Positions 1 to 11,431 of a DNA stretch of 64,000 nucleotides are shown here, piece after piece (positions within the stretch are counted from its first letter, which is position 1; each line of letters starts with the position of its first letter). The DNA is from DATARH01 sp036268075 (GTDB lineage Bacteria; Pseudomonadota; Alphaproteobacteria; ATCC43930; CGMCC-115725), in the NCBI GenBank assembly GCA_036268075.1, contig DATAUV010000013.1, positions 62,001-126,000 of the forward strand, in the 5' to 3' direction. A model generated the notes under the pieces. That model searched no databases, was not told the DNA's origin, and was given only the letters and a program-made list of their open reading frames with translations. The translations under genes and the position numbers were made by a program.

Positions 1-315
1 GGGCTCGACGTCGACGGGTTCTTTCTCGAATACGACGATTCGCGGTCCGGCGGCTTCGCGCCGCTGCGCTTCGTGCCGCGCGGCGACAAGCGGGTCGTGC
101 TTGGCCTCGTCACCTCGAAACGCGCCGAACTCGAAGACAAGGACCTGCTCAAGCGCCGCATCGACGAGGCCGCCAAATACGTGCCCCTCGACCAGCTCTG
201 CCTGTCGCCCCAATGCGGATTTTCCTCGACCGTCGACGGCAACGCGCTGACGTTGGACGAGCAGAAGGCGAAATTGAGCCTCGTCGTCGAGGTGGCGCGC
301 GAGGTGTGGGGCTAG
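1..315 (+). CDS. MetE C-terminal-like methyltransferase (3' end only)
   Basis: This is the last 104 codons of a gene that begins before the window; the frame is open from base 1 and stops at 313-315. The C-terminal text (GLVTSKRAELED, then LCLSPQCGFSST near the end) matches the cobalamin-independent methionine synthase fold. In that family the Cys of the CGF motif is a zinc ligand that activates the homocysteine thiol. Stand-alone proteins with only this domain are common in proteobacteria and often act on other methyl donors, so the exact substrate cannot be read from this fragment. Confidence 0.8.
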   Translation, partial: GLDVDGFFLEYDDSRSGGFAPLRFVPRGDKRVVLGLVTSKRAELEDKDLLKRRIDEAAKYVPLDQLCLSPQCGFSSTVDGNALTLDEQKAKLSLVVEVAREVWG

Positions 316-801
316 AAGGAAGAATTACCACCGAGGACGCGGAGTTTCGCGGAGGACGCCGTTTCTCCGTCATCCGTGATCCCGATCCGTCATACCGGCG
401 CAGGCCCGGACCCACTCATCCGGTGCTCGTGCGTTCGAACTGTGGGTCCCGGCCTGCGCCGGGATGACGGGCATTTGAGGGCTTCACCTCCTCCGCGTAT
501 CTCCGCGTCCTCCGCGGTAAAATGGCGTCACTCCCCTCCGTGAGCTCCGTGTCTCCGTGGTGAACCGCCCGTCTCTCGCCTGCGGCGCTTCCCCCGGAAC
601 CCGGTCCGATTCTCAGGCGGTGACGGGGGTAGCCCCGCGGCACCGCGGCTGCCCGCCGCGGCAGGGCTGGATTGCGGTTCGCGGCGTTGTTCGCAGCCGC
701 CGCAGGGGGTAGAATCCGGGCATCGAATCAAGCTTTTGAATCGCGGCGGTGCCGTCTTGGCGCAGCCGCGATTTTGGTTCAACTGGAGGCCGTAGCCCGC
801 C
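316..801. other. 486-bp intergenic region rich in short repeats
   Basis: No gene is supported here. It carries short degenerate runs built on GCGGAG/CTCCGCG and CTCCGTG words (about 325-360 and 488-565) and one long palindrome (387-470). The gyrA promoter presumably lies in the last 150 bases, but no convincing -35/-10 pair is visible. Confidence 0.7.
387..470. repeat. Dispersed palindrome, family A, copy 1
   Basis: Inverted arms at 387-414 and 443-470 form a stem of about 28 bp with one or two imperfections. The loop contains GCTCGTGCG and TTGAAC-like text. A second copy with the same arms and a related loop lies at 7805-7888, so this is a dispersed element and not a unique terminator. Confidence 0.8.
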
Positions 802-3577
<2,776 letters not shown>

Positions 3578-3585
<8 letters not shown>

Positions 3586-4087
3586 ACGCATCGGGGTCTA
3601 TCCCGGCACCTTCGACCCGATCACCAACGGCCATACCGACATCATCCGCCGCGCCGCGAAGCTGGTGGATCATCTGGTGATCGGGGTCGCGCGCAACGAC
3701 GGCAAGGGGCCGCTGTTCTCGACCGACGAGCGCGTCGCGATCGTGCGCGAAGACCTCAAGCAAACCCTCGACGCCGAAACCGCCGCGCGGATCGAGGTGC
3801 AGCCGTTCGAGACGCTGCTGATGAAATTCGCCGAATCGGTCGGCGCCAGCATCATCATCCGCGGTCTCAGGGCCGTGTCGGATTTCGAGTACGAATTCCA
3901 GATGGCCGGGATGAACGCGCGGCTCAACACGGTGATCGAAACCGTGTTCCTGATGTCGTCCGACCGCTACCAGTTCATCTCGTCGCGCTTCGTCAAGGAG
4001 ATCGGCGCGCTCGGCGGCGACATCTCGCATTTCGTCAGCCCGCTGGTGACGAAGCGCCTCAACGCGCAATTCGCCAAGCGGGGGTAG
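3578..4087 (+). CDS. coaD: Phosphopantetheine adenylyltransferase
   Basis: This enzyme catalyses the penultimate step of coenzyme A synthesis: ATP plus 4'-phosphopantetheine gives dephospho-CoA and pyrophosphate. The 169-residue protein has the nucleotidyltransferase signature YPGTFDPITNGH at residues 7-18. It also has the C-terminal ISSRFVKEI motif (ISSxxVRE in the family). Its length is typical. The ATG at 3578 overlaps the end of gyrA by 8 bases, so the two are probably translationally coupled. Confidence 0.96.
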
Positions 4088-4092
4088 CCATC

Positions 4093-4114
4093 GGACCGCG
4101 GGCGTCCCGCCCGC
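4093..4114. repeat. Single arm of dispersed palindrome family B
   Basis: These 22 bases after coaD are identical to the left arm of the perfect hairpin at 40045-40103. The matching right arm is absent here. Instead the sequence runs directly into a different palindromic element (family C), so this looks like a fragment or a fusion of two repeat families. Confidence 0.7.
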
Positions 4115-4192
4115 TTTCGCTCCGCCGCGCTCGCGCCCTCACCCGCCCTTCGGGCACCCTCGCCCGCATTGCGCAGGGCTGTCCGGGGAAAG

Positions 4193-5382
4193 TCATGCAT
4201 AGGTGAAGCGCATCTGATTTGGCGAGGAGGGAGAGGTTGGGGAGCCGGGATTGACCGGGGGAGGTTTGTCGATGGTCTCGATTTGGCGGCGCTGGAAAAG
4301 GCACTGGGTGACCAGGTTGGTGAACCTCAAGATCGAGAGAGCGACGCGATGGGTTCGGGCGGCGATGCGCAGCAGGGCAAAGGCGATCATTGCCGCGAAG
4401 AGCTGCAGGCGGATGGCATTGTCGTTGTTTCCGAGGAACTTGCGGATATTGAGATGCTGTTTGATCCAGCGGAACAGGAGCTCGATCTGCCAGCGGCCCT
4501 TGTAAAGGGCGCCGATTTCGACGGCGGAGCGTTCCAGATCGTTGGTCAAGAGGGTGATCGTGCCGCCGTTTGCGCGCTCGAGGCGCACCCGGCGCAGCCG
4601 GATCGGCAGGGTGGAATCGCCTTTGCTGGCGAAACTCACCTCGCTGTCGTCGAGAACGGTGAAGCCGTCGCCGTGCGGCGCGGCAACGGGGCGCTCGCAG
4701 ACCAGCTTGAGGCCCATATTGGTTTTGGGCCGGGTGACGAAATAGGCCTGCGCGGCCGCGATCGCCTGCCACCAGCCCCTGCCACCAGCCCCTGCCACCA
4801 GCCGTAGTGGCAATATCCCTTGTCGAAGACATAGCTCGCCCCGGGCTCGATCGCGATCCGGCGGCCGATCTGGGCGTCGTTGACGTTGGCGTCGGTGATG
4901 TCGAGGATGCGCGGATAGTCCGCTTTCGGGTCGTAGACGACATGCATCTTCATCCCGCGGATGCGCCCGTTCGACTTGGCCCACCCGCACAGCTTGCCGA
5001 GCGGGATGGGGGTCGAATCGATCAGGCGCAGCATCGCCCTGCCGTCGCGGCGCGTCGTCCGGTCGAGTTGGGCGGCCACCATTCCGAAGGTCTGGGCAAA
5101 GACCGCGACGGCGCGCCGTTTATTGGCATCCGACAGGGTCGAGCGCGCGAGCGGTCCGCTGGCCAAGTGGTAATGGTGCTGGCTGTTGGCGTTCCAGCCG
5201 ATTTCCAGGCCCCGCAGACTGTCGGTGGCACTGAACTGGGCAAAGATCAGCGCCACCAGATGATCCCAGCTTTTGAACGATTTATCGTAAGCGTCGCCGT
5301 CGTGGCGATCGACGATCGTCTGAAACTGGCGCCGATTGATGGCTTCAAGCACCTTGCCGAAAATGATAGGCATAAAGCGCAT
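4193..5382 (-). pseudogene. IS4-family transposase, frameshifted
   Basis: This is a DDE transposase with a DUF4372-like N-terminus (start MRFMPIIFGK at 5382, behind GGAACGGAG). The first DDE aspartate is in LIDSTPIPLG and the second in ITDANVNDAQ. The C-terminal part carries YKGRWQIELLFRWIKQ with the catalytic Glu. The reading frame breaks between GYCHYGWWQ and AIAAAQAYFVTRPKTN, where a 13-bp unit is present three times (4766-4803). Two extra units add 26 bp and shift the frame, so no full-length enzyme can be made. The C-terminal frame stops at 4193 inside the IS end. Confidence 0.9.
4766..4803. repeat. 13-bp tandem triplication inside the transposase
   Basis: The unit CTGCCACCAGCCC is repeated at 4766, 4779 and 4792 (the last copy lacks the final base). 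One unit alone restores a continuous transposase frame, so the two extra units are the inactivating mutation, probably from replication slippage. Confidence 0.9.
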
Positions 5383-5573
5383 GCTCCGTTCCTTTTCTGA
5401 GTCTCGTAAACCAGAAAATAAACGGAAATCCTCCGTTTTACGGGGCATGCGCCTGCGGCCAATCGATTCACCCCCCGCTTTCCCCGGACAGCCCTGCGCA
5501 TTGCGGGCGAGGGTGGATTCGGGCGCAGCCCGGAGACGGGTGAGGGCCGCGAGCGGAGTGAGCTCGAGGCACG

Positions 5574-6323
5574 TCATTTCCCCCCGTCATACCACCCCTT
5601 CGCGTGCGCCTCGTCGATCGCGTCGAGCAGCGCGGCGTCGACTCCGAGCTTGCGCAGTTCGGCGACCGGCACGGTGGCGGGGCCGCTGCACGCCTTGACG
5701 ACGTGCGGAAATTGGGTCGCGGCGAGCGCGATCCCGTCCTCCTTCGCATCCGGCCAGATCATCAAACTCGTATCCATGTCGCTCGCGCTGTTCCGGACCT
5801 CGTTGCACTCATCGCCCGGCGAGTTCGCGGTCTTGACGAACAGGTCCCACAGGCCCCGCGTCGGGATGAAGATCGGGTCGGAGACGCCGCCTCCGGGACT
5901 GGGACCGGCCGCGTCGACGAGGGCGGGCGGGAACAGCTTGGTCCAATCGACCGGCGCGCCGGTCGACAAGTCGAAGACGAGCGCGGTCAAATCGGTGTCG
6001 GGGTAGGCGCCGCCGCAATACCAGTCGTCGCCGGCCAGCAGGCTCACATAGCGCGGCCCGCGCATCGTGACCTGCACGCCGCGGTGCCAGCCCTTGTAGT
6101 GATTGCAGTCGACCGCGAGCCGGTCGACCGAAGCGTCGGCGCCGGCGAGCGCGTGGTTGATCCGCGCGACCGCGGCGTCTCTCGGCGTGCCGATGCGGGG
6201 GAATGCCTCGATCCCGTGCGCGACCGGCTTCACCGCCCGCATCGTGACCGGCTCGTCCCCGGCATGGGCGACCGCCGCCGCCAAGACCCCCAAAGCGACC
6301 AGAACAACCCTAAGACCGCCCAT
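5574..6323 (-). CDS. Secreted protein of unknown function
   Basis: A 249-residue protein with a clear signal peptide: a hydrophobic run at residues 4-18 ending AVAHA, then GDEP. The mature part contains CNHYKGW, a YVSLLAGDDWYCGGAYP stretch and a WTKLFPP motif. It has few cysteines and no transmembrane segment. The general layout recalls periplasmic proteins of the DUF3298/RsiV type, but that link is weak and I do not assign a function. Its start overlaps the end of the upstream HpaB-like gene by 14 bases, so the two are probably co-transcribed. The IS lies just beyond its 3' end. Confidence 0.7.
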   Translation of the reverse strand: MGGLRVVLVALGVLAAAVAHAGDEPVTMRAVKPVAHGIEAFPRIGTPRDAAVARINHALAGADASVDRLAVDCNHYKGWHRGVQVTMRGPRYVSLLAGDDWYCGGAYPDTDLTALVFDLSTGAPVDWTKLFPPALVDAAGPSPGGGVSDPIFIPTRGLWDLFVKTANSPGDECNEVRNSASDMDTSLMIWPDAKEDGIALAATQFPHVVKACSGPATVPVAELRKLGVDAALLDAIDEAHAKGWYDGGK

Positions 6324-7773
6324 ACCCGTCCATCACCTTCTGCGCCATGGCGCCGGCGCCGTCCCAATCATAGGTGCGAAAGCTGTGGCCGCAGGTCACG
6401 AAAGGCGCGCCGGCATAGAACATCTCGTACTGCACGTGGCGCGAGGCGAATTCCGACCCGACCGCGTCCCAGGCGAGCTTCAGGAACTTGACCCGCTCCT
6501 CCGGCCCCGACACCGGCGAGCGCTGCGTCAACCCGATGATACGCGCCAGCTCGGGGTCGGCGAAATCGCGCTCCGACGACGGCAGCATGATCAGCGCCCC
6601 GCCCGCGAGCCCCCGCACCGTGTCGATCACCCTGGGATAGAGGTCCTGCGTCAGCACCTGCGCCGCGTACATCAGGTGCTTGTGCGGCACGTAGTAGGGT
6701 CCCGCCATGCGCCCCGCCGCCTCCATTCCGGCGACCATCCCTTCGACCATCGCCGCCTGCGCCGCGAGCCGGCCGAGCGTCTCGCGCACCGGCGGCATCG
6801 CGCTGGTGCCGATCGTGTCGGCGATGCGGCGGGCGATCCCGGTCAGGAACCTGATCTTGGTGCTGAGCCGGATCTGCGCCTGGTAGTTCTGGAAGGTGTG
6901 GCCGAGCGTGTCGTGGAACTGCGCACGGCACATATCGATGTCGCGATGCACGAACACCCGCTCCCACGGCACCTTGACGTCGTCGAACCAGACGATCGCG
7001 TCGTTTTCGTCGAATTGCGACGACAGCGGGTTGTCGAACCGCGACACCGCGTGCGCCTCGTATGATTTGCGCGACAGGATCTTCAGCCCCTTGATCCCGA
7101 CCGGCACGCCGAACGACACCGCGAAATCTTCCTCGCCCGGCTGCAGCGGCTGAAGGTTGGCGACCAGGAGCTCGTTGGCGAACACCGTCGCGGTGCCGAG
7201 CATCTTGGCCCCGCGCACGGTGATGCCCACCGAATCCTCGTCGACGATGCGGGCGACGAGGTCTTCCCGCTGCTCGCCCCACGCTTTGTTGCGGTCGGCC
7301 TGGGGGTTGATGATGACATAGCTGAGGTAGTGGTCGTTGCGGCTCATCTCGTCGAAATAGCTGAGCAGCGCCGCCGCCCGCTTCTCGCCGTGGCGGCGGA
7401 ACACGTCGATGCCAATGACCTCGCCTACCAGCGCCGAGGCGACATGGTCCGGCGCCCGCCCGAGATACCCGCAGGAAATCTCCGCCCAGGCCGACAGCGC
7501 CTTCCGCCGCGCCACCAGCTCATCGTAGCTCGTCGGCAATTGCCAGCAGCGGTGGATGCGACGGTACCCGCCGGCGGCCGGAGCCTCGAACGTCATCCAG
7601 CCGCGGTTTTCCGGCGCGGCCTGGAAATCGTACAGCGACGCCGCCGCGGCGACGGCGTTCTTGAACGCCGGGTGGGTCGTGACGTCGCCGACCCGCTCGC
7701 CGTCGATCCAGATCTCGCGCCCGTCCTGCAGCGAGCGGATATGGTCCGCGCCGGTCTTGATGTCGCCCGCCAT
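6310..7773 (-). CDS. 4-hydroxyphenylacetate 3-hydroxylase (HpaB) family protein
   Basis: A 487-residue member of the HpaB/PvcC/4-hydroxybutyryl-CoA dehydratase superfamily, which uses an acyl-CoA-dehydrogenase-like fold and a flavin. The N-terminal domain starts with the family pattern TGADHIRSLQDGREIWIDGE. Further in are GAKMLGTATVFANE and FDDVKVPWERVFVHRD, and the C-terminal helical domain follows. The start is put at ATG 7773 behind a G-rich ribosome site, not at the GTG further upstream. No flavin reductase partner (HpaC) is nearby. The Cys/His ligands expected of the iron-sulfur dehydratase branch are not evident, so a monooxygenase role is favoured. The substrate is unknown. Confidence 0.85.
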   Translation of the reverse strand: MAGDIKTGADHIRSLQDGREIWIDGERVGDVTTHPAFKNAVAAAASLYDFQAAPENRGWMTFEAPAAGGYRRIHRCWQLPTSYDELVARRKALSAWAEISCGYLGRAPDHVASALVGEVIGIDVFRRHGEKRAAALLSYFDEMSRNDHYLSYVIINPQADRNKAWGEQREDLVARIVDEDSVGITVRGAKMLGTATVFANELLVANLQPLQPGEEDFAVSFGVPVGIKGLKILSRKSYEAHAVSRFDNPLSSQFDENDAIVWFDDVKVPWERVFVHRDIDMCRAQFHDTLGHTFQNYQAQIRLSTKIRFLTGIARRIADTIGTSAMPPVRETLGRLAAQAAMVEGMVAGMEAAGRMAGPYYVPHKHLMYAAQVLTQDLYPRVIDTVRGLAGGALIMLPSSERDFADPELARIIGLTQRSPVSGPEERVKFLKLAWDAVGSEFASRHVQYEMFYAGAPFVTCGHSFRTYDWDGAGAMAQKVMDGYGRS

Positions 7774-7804
7774 GATCGCCCCCCCCTGTCGTTCCACCAC
7801 CTTA

Positions 7805-7888
7805 CGTCATCCCGGCGTAGGCCGGGACCCACTCGTCAGCCGCTCGTGCGCTTGAACAGTGGGTCCCGGCCTGCCCGCCGGGATGACG
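7805..7888. repeat. Dispersed palindrome, family A, copy 2
   Basis: Arms at 7805-7833 and 7858-7888 pair almost completely. The loop GCTCGTGCGCTTGAAC matches that of the copy at 387-470. It sits between two divergent genes. Confidence 0.8.
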
Positions 7889-7978
7889 ATCTTTGGGGGA
7901 GCTATCCGGGTAGAATTGCTCATCCTGTCAAACCGCCGACCGCTTGCGACAATGCCCCGGCAAAGAAGGGCGAAGAAC

Positions 7979-8896
7979 ATGGGCTGGGCGTATGCGTGGG
8001 TGCCGATCACGGTCGCGGCGGCGTTGGCGCAGACGCTGCGCAACGCGGCGCAACGGCACCTGACGGCCGATCTCGGCGCGCTCGGCGCGACGCTGGTTCG
8101 TTTCCTCTACGGCATGCCGTTCGCCATCGCGTGGCTGCTGATCGTCTGGCTGGCGCTGGGGCGCGGGGCATTGCCGCCGGTGAACCCGAGTTTCCTCATG
8201 TGGACCGTCGTGGCGGCGCTGAGCCAGATCGCCGCGACCGCGCTCCTTTTGCGCTGCATGGAGGAGCGCAATTTCGCGCTCGGCGTCGCGTACACGAAGA
8301 CCGAGATCATCCAGGTCGCGGTGTTCGGGCTGGTGCTGCTCGGCGACCGGGTCAGTGTGCTCGGGATCGCGTCGATCGCCGTGGCGACGGCGGGGGTGCT
8401 GCTGGTGTCGGTGCCGCCCGACACGCGCAGCTTCTTGGCCTTGGCGAAAGGGTGGGCGTCCCGCGCGGCCTTGCTCGGGCTCGGATCGGGCGCGGCGTTC
8501 GGCATGGCCGCGGTCGGGTATCGCGGCGCGGCGCTGGCGCTCGAGACGCCGTCGATCGTGCTGGCGGCGGCCTATTCGCTCGTCTGGGCGCAGAGCTTTC
8601 AGACCATCCTCCTCGGCGGCTACCTCGTATGGCGGCGGCGGACCATCGTGCTCGCGGTGTTGCAGGCGTGGCGTGTGTCGATGTTGGCCGGCGGGATGGG
8701 CGCGCTCGGCTCGGCCTGCTGGTTCACCGCGATGGCGATGCAGCCGGTCGCGCGGGTGCGGACGCTCGGGCTCATCGAGCTCTATTTCAGCTACCTCGTT
8801 TCGCAGCGCGTCTTCCGCGAGCGGCTCGGCGGCGCCGAGCTCGCCGGGTTCGTCCTCTTGGCGGTCGGCGTGTTCGGCATCGTCGCGCTGCGCTGA
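7979..8896 (+). CDS. EamA-family (DMT) transporter
   Basis: A 305-residue integral inner-membrane protein made of two EamA repeats, with about ten hydrophobic helices (for example FLYGMPFAIAWLLIVWLAL early on and LAGFVLLAVGVFGIVAL at the end). Drug/metabolite transporters of this family export or exchange small metabolites by secondary transport; the substrate cannot be inferred here. The start is placed at ATG 7979 with AAGAAGGG upstream. An earlier in-frame ATG at 7952 would add a short charged head. The gene stands alone, between a divergent HpaB-like gene and a small hypothetical gene. Confidence 0.85.
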   Translation: MGWAYAWVPITVAAALAQTLRNAAQRHLTADLGALGATLVRFLYGMPFAIAWLLIVWLALGRGALPPVNPSFLMWTVVAALSQIAATALLLRCMEERNFALGVAYTKTEIIQVAVFGLVLLGDRVSVLGIASIAVATAGVLLVSVPPDTRSFLALAKGWASRAALLGLGSGAAFGMAAVGYRGAALALETPSIVLAAAYSLVWAQSFQTILLGGYLVWRRRTIVLAVLQAWRVSMLAGGMGALGSACWFTAMAMQPVARVRTLGLIELYFSYLVSQRVFRERLGGAELAGFVLLAVGVFGIVALR

Positions 8897-9081
8897 ATTC
8901 CGTCGCAGACTGCCTCGCAAATTGCGAAACTCGCCGGATGCAAGCCGCACAAACGTCGGCACGTGGTTATAAGTGCTTGAAATCCGCGGCTATGGCCGGT
9001 CTGGGCTGCCTGGCACGCGGCTTGAGATCGTCTCCCTCGAAAAGCGCACGAGCAGCGCCTTTAAGCAAGAGGGTGGGACCA

Positions 9082-9345
9082 ATGAGCGGAGCGGATGCGG
9101 CAAAGGATTTCGACCCCGAAGTCGATTTTATCGCGCGGGCCATCATCGCGCAGCACGGCGACGGGGCGGCGCGGGCCGCGGTGGATCATCTGAACGCGAT
9201 GATCGATTTGGGCGATTTTCGCCGCCGCGACATGTGGGCGCGCGTCGTCCACGCGATCCACGATTACCAACGCCTGCGTCCGGAAGCGGCGCACGGCGTC
9301 ACCTCCGTCCGCGAATTGTCCCAGCTTCACGCGATGGCGCGCTAG
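9082..9345 (+). CDS. Small cytoplasmic protein of unknown function (87 aa)
   Basis: An ATG at 9082 with AGAGGGTGGGACC in front opens an 87-codon frame with typical codon use for this genome. The product is soluble and mostly helical, with repeated Ala/His/Arg faces (FIARAIIAQHGDGAARAAVDH, then RDMWARVVHAIHDYQ). I do not recognise a named domain. Similar small proteins are frequent in alphaproteobacteria. It is followed closely by the convergent dehydrogenase gene. Confidence 0.65.
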   Translation: MSGADAAKDFDPEVDFIARAIIAQHGDGAARAAVDHLNAMIDLGDFRRRDMWARVVHAIHDYQRLRPEAAHGVTSVRELSQLHAMAR

Positions 9346-9433
9346 CGGCCGCAAACAGGTTCGCCCGTTCGGGCAGACGGGAAGGGGTGGGGCGGGGTCC
9401 GCCGACAACGCCCGCCTCACCCCATCCCAATCG

Positions 9434-10237
9434 TCAGCCGATCTTCACCAGCGCCCCGCCATCGACCGGCAACGCCACGCCGGTGATGAAATTCGCCTCG
9501 TCGGAGGCGAGGAACAGCGCCGCGTTGGCGACATCCCAACCGGTTCCCTGCTTGCCGCGCAGCGGCACCTTTGCGTCGCGCTCGGCGGCGACTTCGGCCC
9601 GGCTGCGGTTGGACGTGCGGGCCCGTGTGTCGACCGCCATCGGCGTGTCCATCAGCCCGGGCAGGATGCAGTTGGCGCGGATGCCGTGTCCGGCGTTCTG
9701 CATCGCGAGCTGCTTGGTAAACTCGATCATCGCCGCCTTGGTCGCCTTGTAGCCGATCAGCGGGTAGGTGTTCTCATAGGCCGCGACCGAGGAAATATTC
9801 ACGATCGCGCCTGATTTCTGGCGGCGCATGATCGCGACCGCGTGCTTGCAGGCCATCACCGTGCCGCGCAGGTTGATTGCCCAGACGCGGTCGAGCGCCT
9901 CCTCGGTGATCTCGGCGAGCGGCTTGTCGCCGCCGGCGATGCTGACCCCGACATTGTTGTGCAGGATGTCGAGCCTGCCCCAGCGCCGCCCGGCCTCCGC
10001 CATCGCCGCGGCAAGCGTCGCCTCCTGCGTCACGTCGGCGGCAAAGGCAACGCACTCCGCGCCCTCGGCCCGCGCCAGCACCGCCGTCTCCTCGGCCGAG
10101 CCGAGGTCGCGGTCGACCGCTAGGATCGCCGCCCCCTCCTGCGCGAACCGCAGCACCGTCGCCCGCCCGTTGCCGATCCCTTCGCCGGGGCTCTGCCCGG
10201 CACCGACGACAACCGCGATCTTGCCTGCGAGGCGCAT
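9434..10237 (-). CDS. SDR-family NAD(P)-dependent oxidoreductase
   Basis: A 267-residue classical short-chain dehydrogenase. The cofactor-binding glycine motif is near the N-terminus (VVVGAGQSPGEGIGNG, a slightly expanded form of TGxxxGxG), and NNVG replaces the usual NNAG. The catalytic set is Ser in NISSVA plus Tyr and Lys in YKATK. The C-terminus FITGVALPVDGG is standard. Start MRLAGK at 10237 has GGAG at a good distance. The acid after strand 2 (AVDRD) suggests NAD preference. The substrate is unknown; the gene is adjacent and co-directional to a fatty acid desaturase. Confidence 0.9.
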   Translation of the reverse strand: MRLAGKIAVVVGAGQSPGEGIGNGRATVLRFAQEGAAILAVDRDLGSAEETAVLARAEGAECVAFAADVTQEATLAAAMAEAGRRWGRLDILHNNVGVSIAGGDKPLAEITEEALDRVWAINLRGTVMACKHAVAIMRRQKSGAIVNISSVAAYENTYPLIGYKATKAAMIEFTKQLAMQNAGHGIRANCILPGLMDTPMAVDTRARTSNRSRAEVAAERDAKVPLRGKQGTGWDVANAALFLASDEANFITGVALPVDGGALVKIG

Positions 10238-10265
10238 GGTGGTTTCTCCAAGGTGGGTGCTTGCT

Positions 10266-11207
10266 TCACCCAAATGAGTCGAGAACGACCCGATTTACCG
10301 CGACATACCCCCGCCCGACATGGGTAAAGCGGTCGCCGATCCTCTCGTGCACCGCCGGCAGGCGATGAAACGGCACCGCGGGGAACAGATGGTGCTCGGC
10401 GTGGAACGGCATGTTCCACATCAGGAGGCGGATCGGGAAATTGGTCAAGGTTGTGCGCGTGTTGGTCAGGAAGTTCTGGTCGCGGCTGCACAGCGTGTGT
10501 TCGGCGATCAGGTAGGCCCGCATGAACGGCATCGCCAACAGCGACGGCAGGAAAAAGAAATAGAGCGGGGCGGTCCATCCGGCCGCCACCGCACCGAGCG
10601 CGGCGGCATAGATCGCGAGCTGGCACGACACCGAAGCGGCGACCGTCCGCCGCGCTCTGTCAGGCAGAAACGGCAGCCGCGCCAAGCCAAGGGCGAGCCG
10701 GACATAGTCGAGCGTGCGGCGATGCCAGAACCCGATCGTGCTGACCTCGCGCAGATAGACGGCGCGGCTGCTCGTCCGCGGAAACATCAGCTCGGGGTCG
10801 CGCGCCGGATCCTGCGTATAGCGGTGATGCCACGAATGGTAATAGCGATAGTAGGTCGAGTTGTAGAAGCTCAAGAGGCCCGCCACCCACCCGACCGCGT
10901 CGTTCGCCGCCGCCGACCGGAACGCGGTCCGGTGCGTGCACTCGTGCATCGGCGCGAACATCGTCACCAGCGTCAGCCCGTGCAGCGTCATCGCCGGGAT
11001 CAGCAGATACCAGTGGGGCAGGGCGAGCCGGACCAGCGCCCCGGTCGCGGCGACGCACCCCAGATGCGCGGCTACCTGGAGCGCGCCGCGCAGGTCGGAG
11101 CGCCGGCCCATGACGGTCAGGTCGACGATCCCGAGCAGCGCGCGCCCGGACGCCGTCTCGGTAAAGACGCCGGGTGTGGCCGGAATCTCGGTCGCCGCGC
11201 TGGTCAT
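10266..11207 (-). CDS. Membrane fatty acid desaturase
   Basis: A 313-residue membrane desaturase/hydroxylase with all three histidine clusters of the di-iron site: HECTH, HSWHH and HAEHH. Hydrophobic segments lie between them. Enzymes of this family introduce double bonds into acyl chains or carotenoid-like substrates using oxygen and electrons from ferredoxin or cytochrome b5-type donors. The start is set at ATG 11207 (MTSAATEIP); the longer upstream frame runs through tRNA-His and is not real. It lies 28 bases upstream of the SDR gene on the same strand. Confidence 0.9.
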   Translation of the reverse strand: MTSAATEIPATPGVFTETASGRALLGIVDLTVMGRRSDLRGALQVAAHLGCVAATGALVRLALPHWYLLIPAMTLHGLTLVTMFAPMHECTHRTAFRSAAANDAVGWVAGLLSFYNSTYYRYYHSWHHRYTQDPARDPELMFPRTSSRAVYLREVSTIGFWHRRTLDYVRLALGLARLPFLPDRARRTVAASVSCQLAIYAAALGAVAAGWTAPLYFFFLPSLLAMPFMRAYLIAEHTLCSRDQNFLTNTRTTLTNFPIRLLMWNMPFHAEHHLFPAVPFHRLPAVHERIGDRFTHVGRGYVAVNRVVLDSFG

Positions 11208-11265
11208 GCCCGCCTCGCCCGCAAGAGCGCGCCAGCATAGGCCGTCAGGAGATCGTCTGGAAGAA

Positions 11266-11343
11266 TGGGGCGAGTGAGCGGAATTGAACCGCCGACATCC
11301 AGATCCACAATCTGGCGCTCTAACCAACTGAGCTACACCCGCC
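11266..11343 (-). tRNA. tRNA-His (GTG)
   Basis: On the minus strand the sequence folds as a cloverleaf with D-stem GCTC, the anticodon loop TTGTGGA (anticodon GTG) and a T-arm containing GGTTCAATTCC. The extra 5' G(-1) is encoded at 11343 and can pair with discriminator C73, followed by an encoded CCA at 11268-11266. Confidence 0.95.
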
Positions 11344-11431
11344 ACCGGGGCGTGAGGTAGCGAATCGGCGGGGCAAAATCAAGCGTGCGCGGGACGCCGC
11401 TATCCGCGGGCGCCCCGCGCGGGTCGAAAGA

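Larger units (their letters stand above)
4174..5496. mobile_element. IS4-family insertion sequence (about 1.32 kb)
   Basis: The ends are perfect inverted repeats beginning CAGGGCTGTCC (4174-4194 against 5478-5496) and continuing to GGGGAAAG. The direct repeat CGCATTGCG lies immediately outside at 4165-4173 and 5497-5505. Because the target is itself palindromic, the duplication could also be read as 3, 5 or 7 bp with longer terminal repeats; 9 bp is the longest consistent reading. The element carries one transposase gene on the minus strand, now broken. Confidence 0.88.
4120..5567. repeat. Family C palindromic element, split by an IS
   Basis: The flanks 4120-4173 and 5497-5567 are the two halves of one palindrome of the CTCGCCCGCATTGCGGGCG type. 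The same family occurs at 30469-30613 and 63553-63712. Removing the IS and one copy of the 9-bp duplication restores a perfect CGCCCGCATTGCGGGCG dyad, so the element was intact before the insertion. Confidence 0.8.

Noticed and set aside
4193..5382. Programmed frameshift in the transposase
   Set aside because: The frame change is fully explained by two extra 13-bp units and there is no slippery heptamer; one unit gives an uninterrupted protein.
4165..5505. 3-bp (ATT) target duplication for the IS
   Set aside because: It is formally possible because the target is palindromic, but the 9-bp reading is longer and gives ends starting CAGGGCTGTCC with a restored dyad.
8973..9752. 259-codon plus-strand frame
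   Set aside because: It overlaps the well-supported small gene at 9082-9345 and the antisense SDR gene, and has no ribosome site or recognisable domain.
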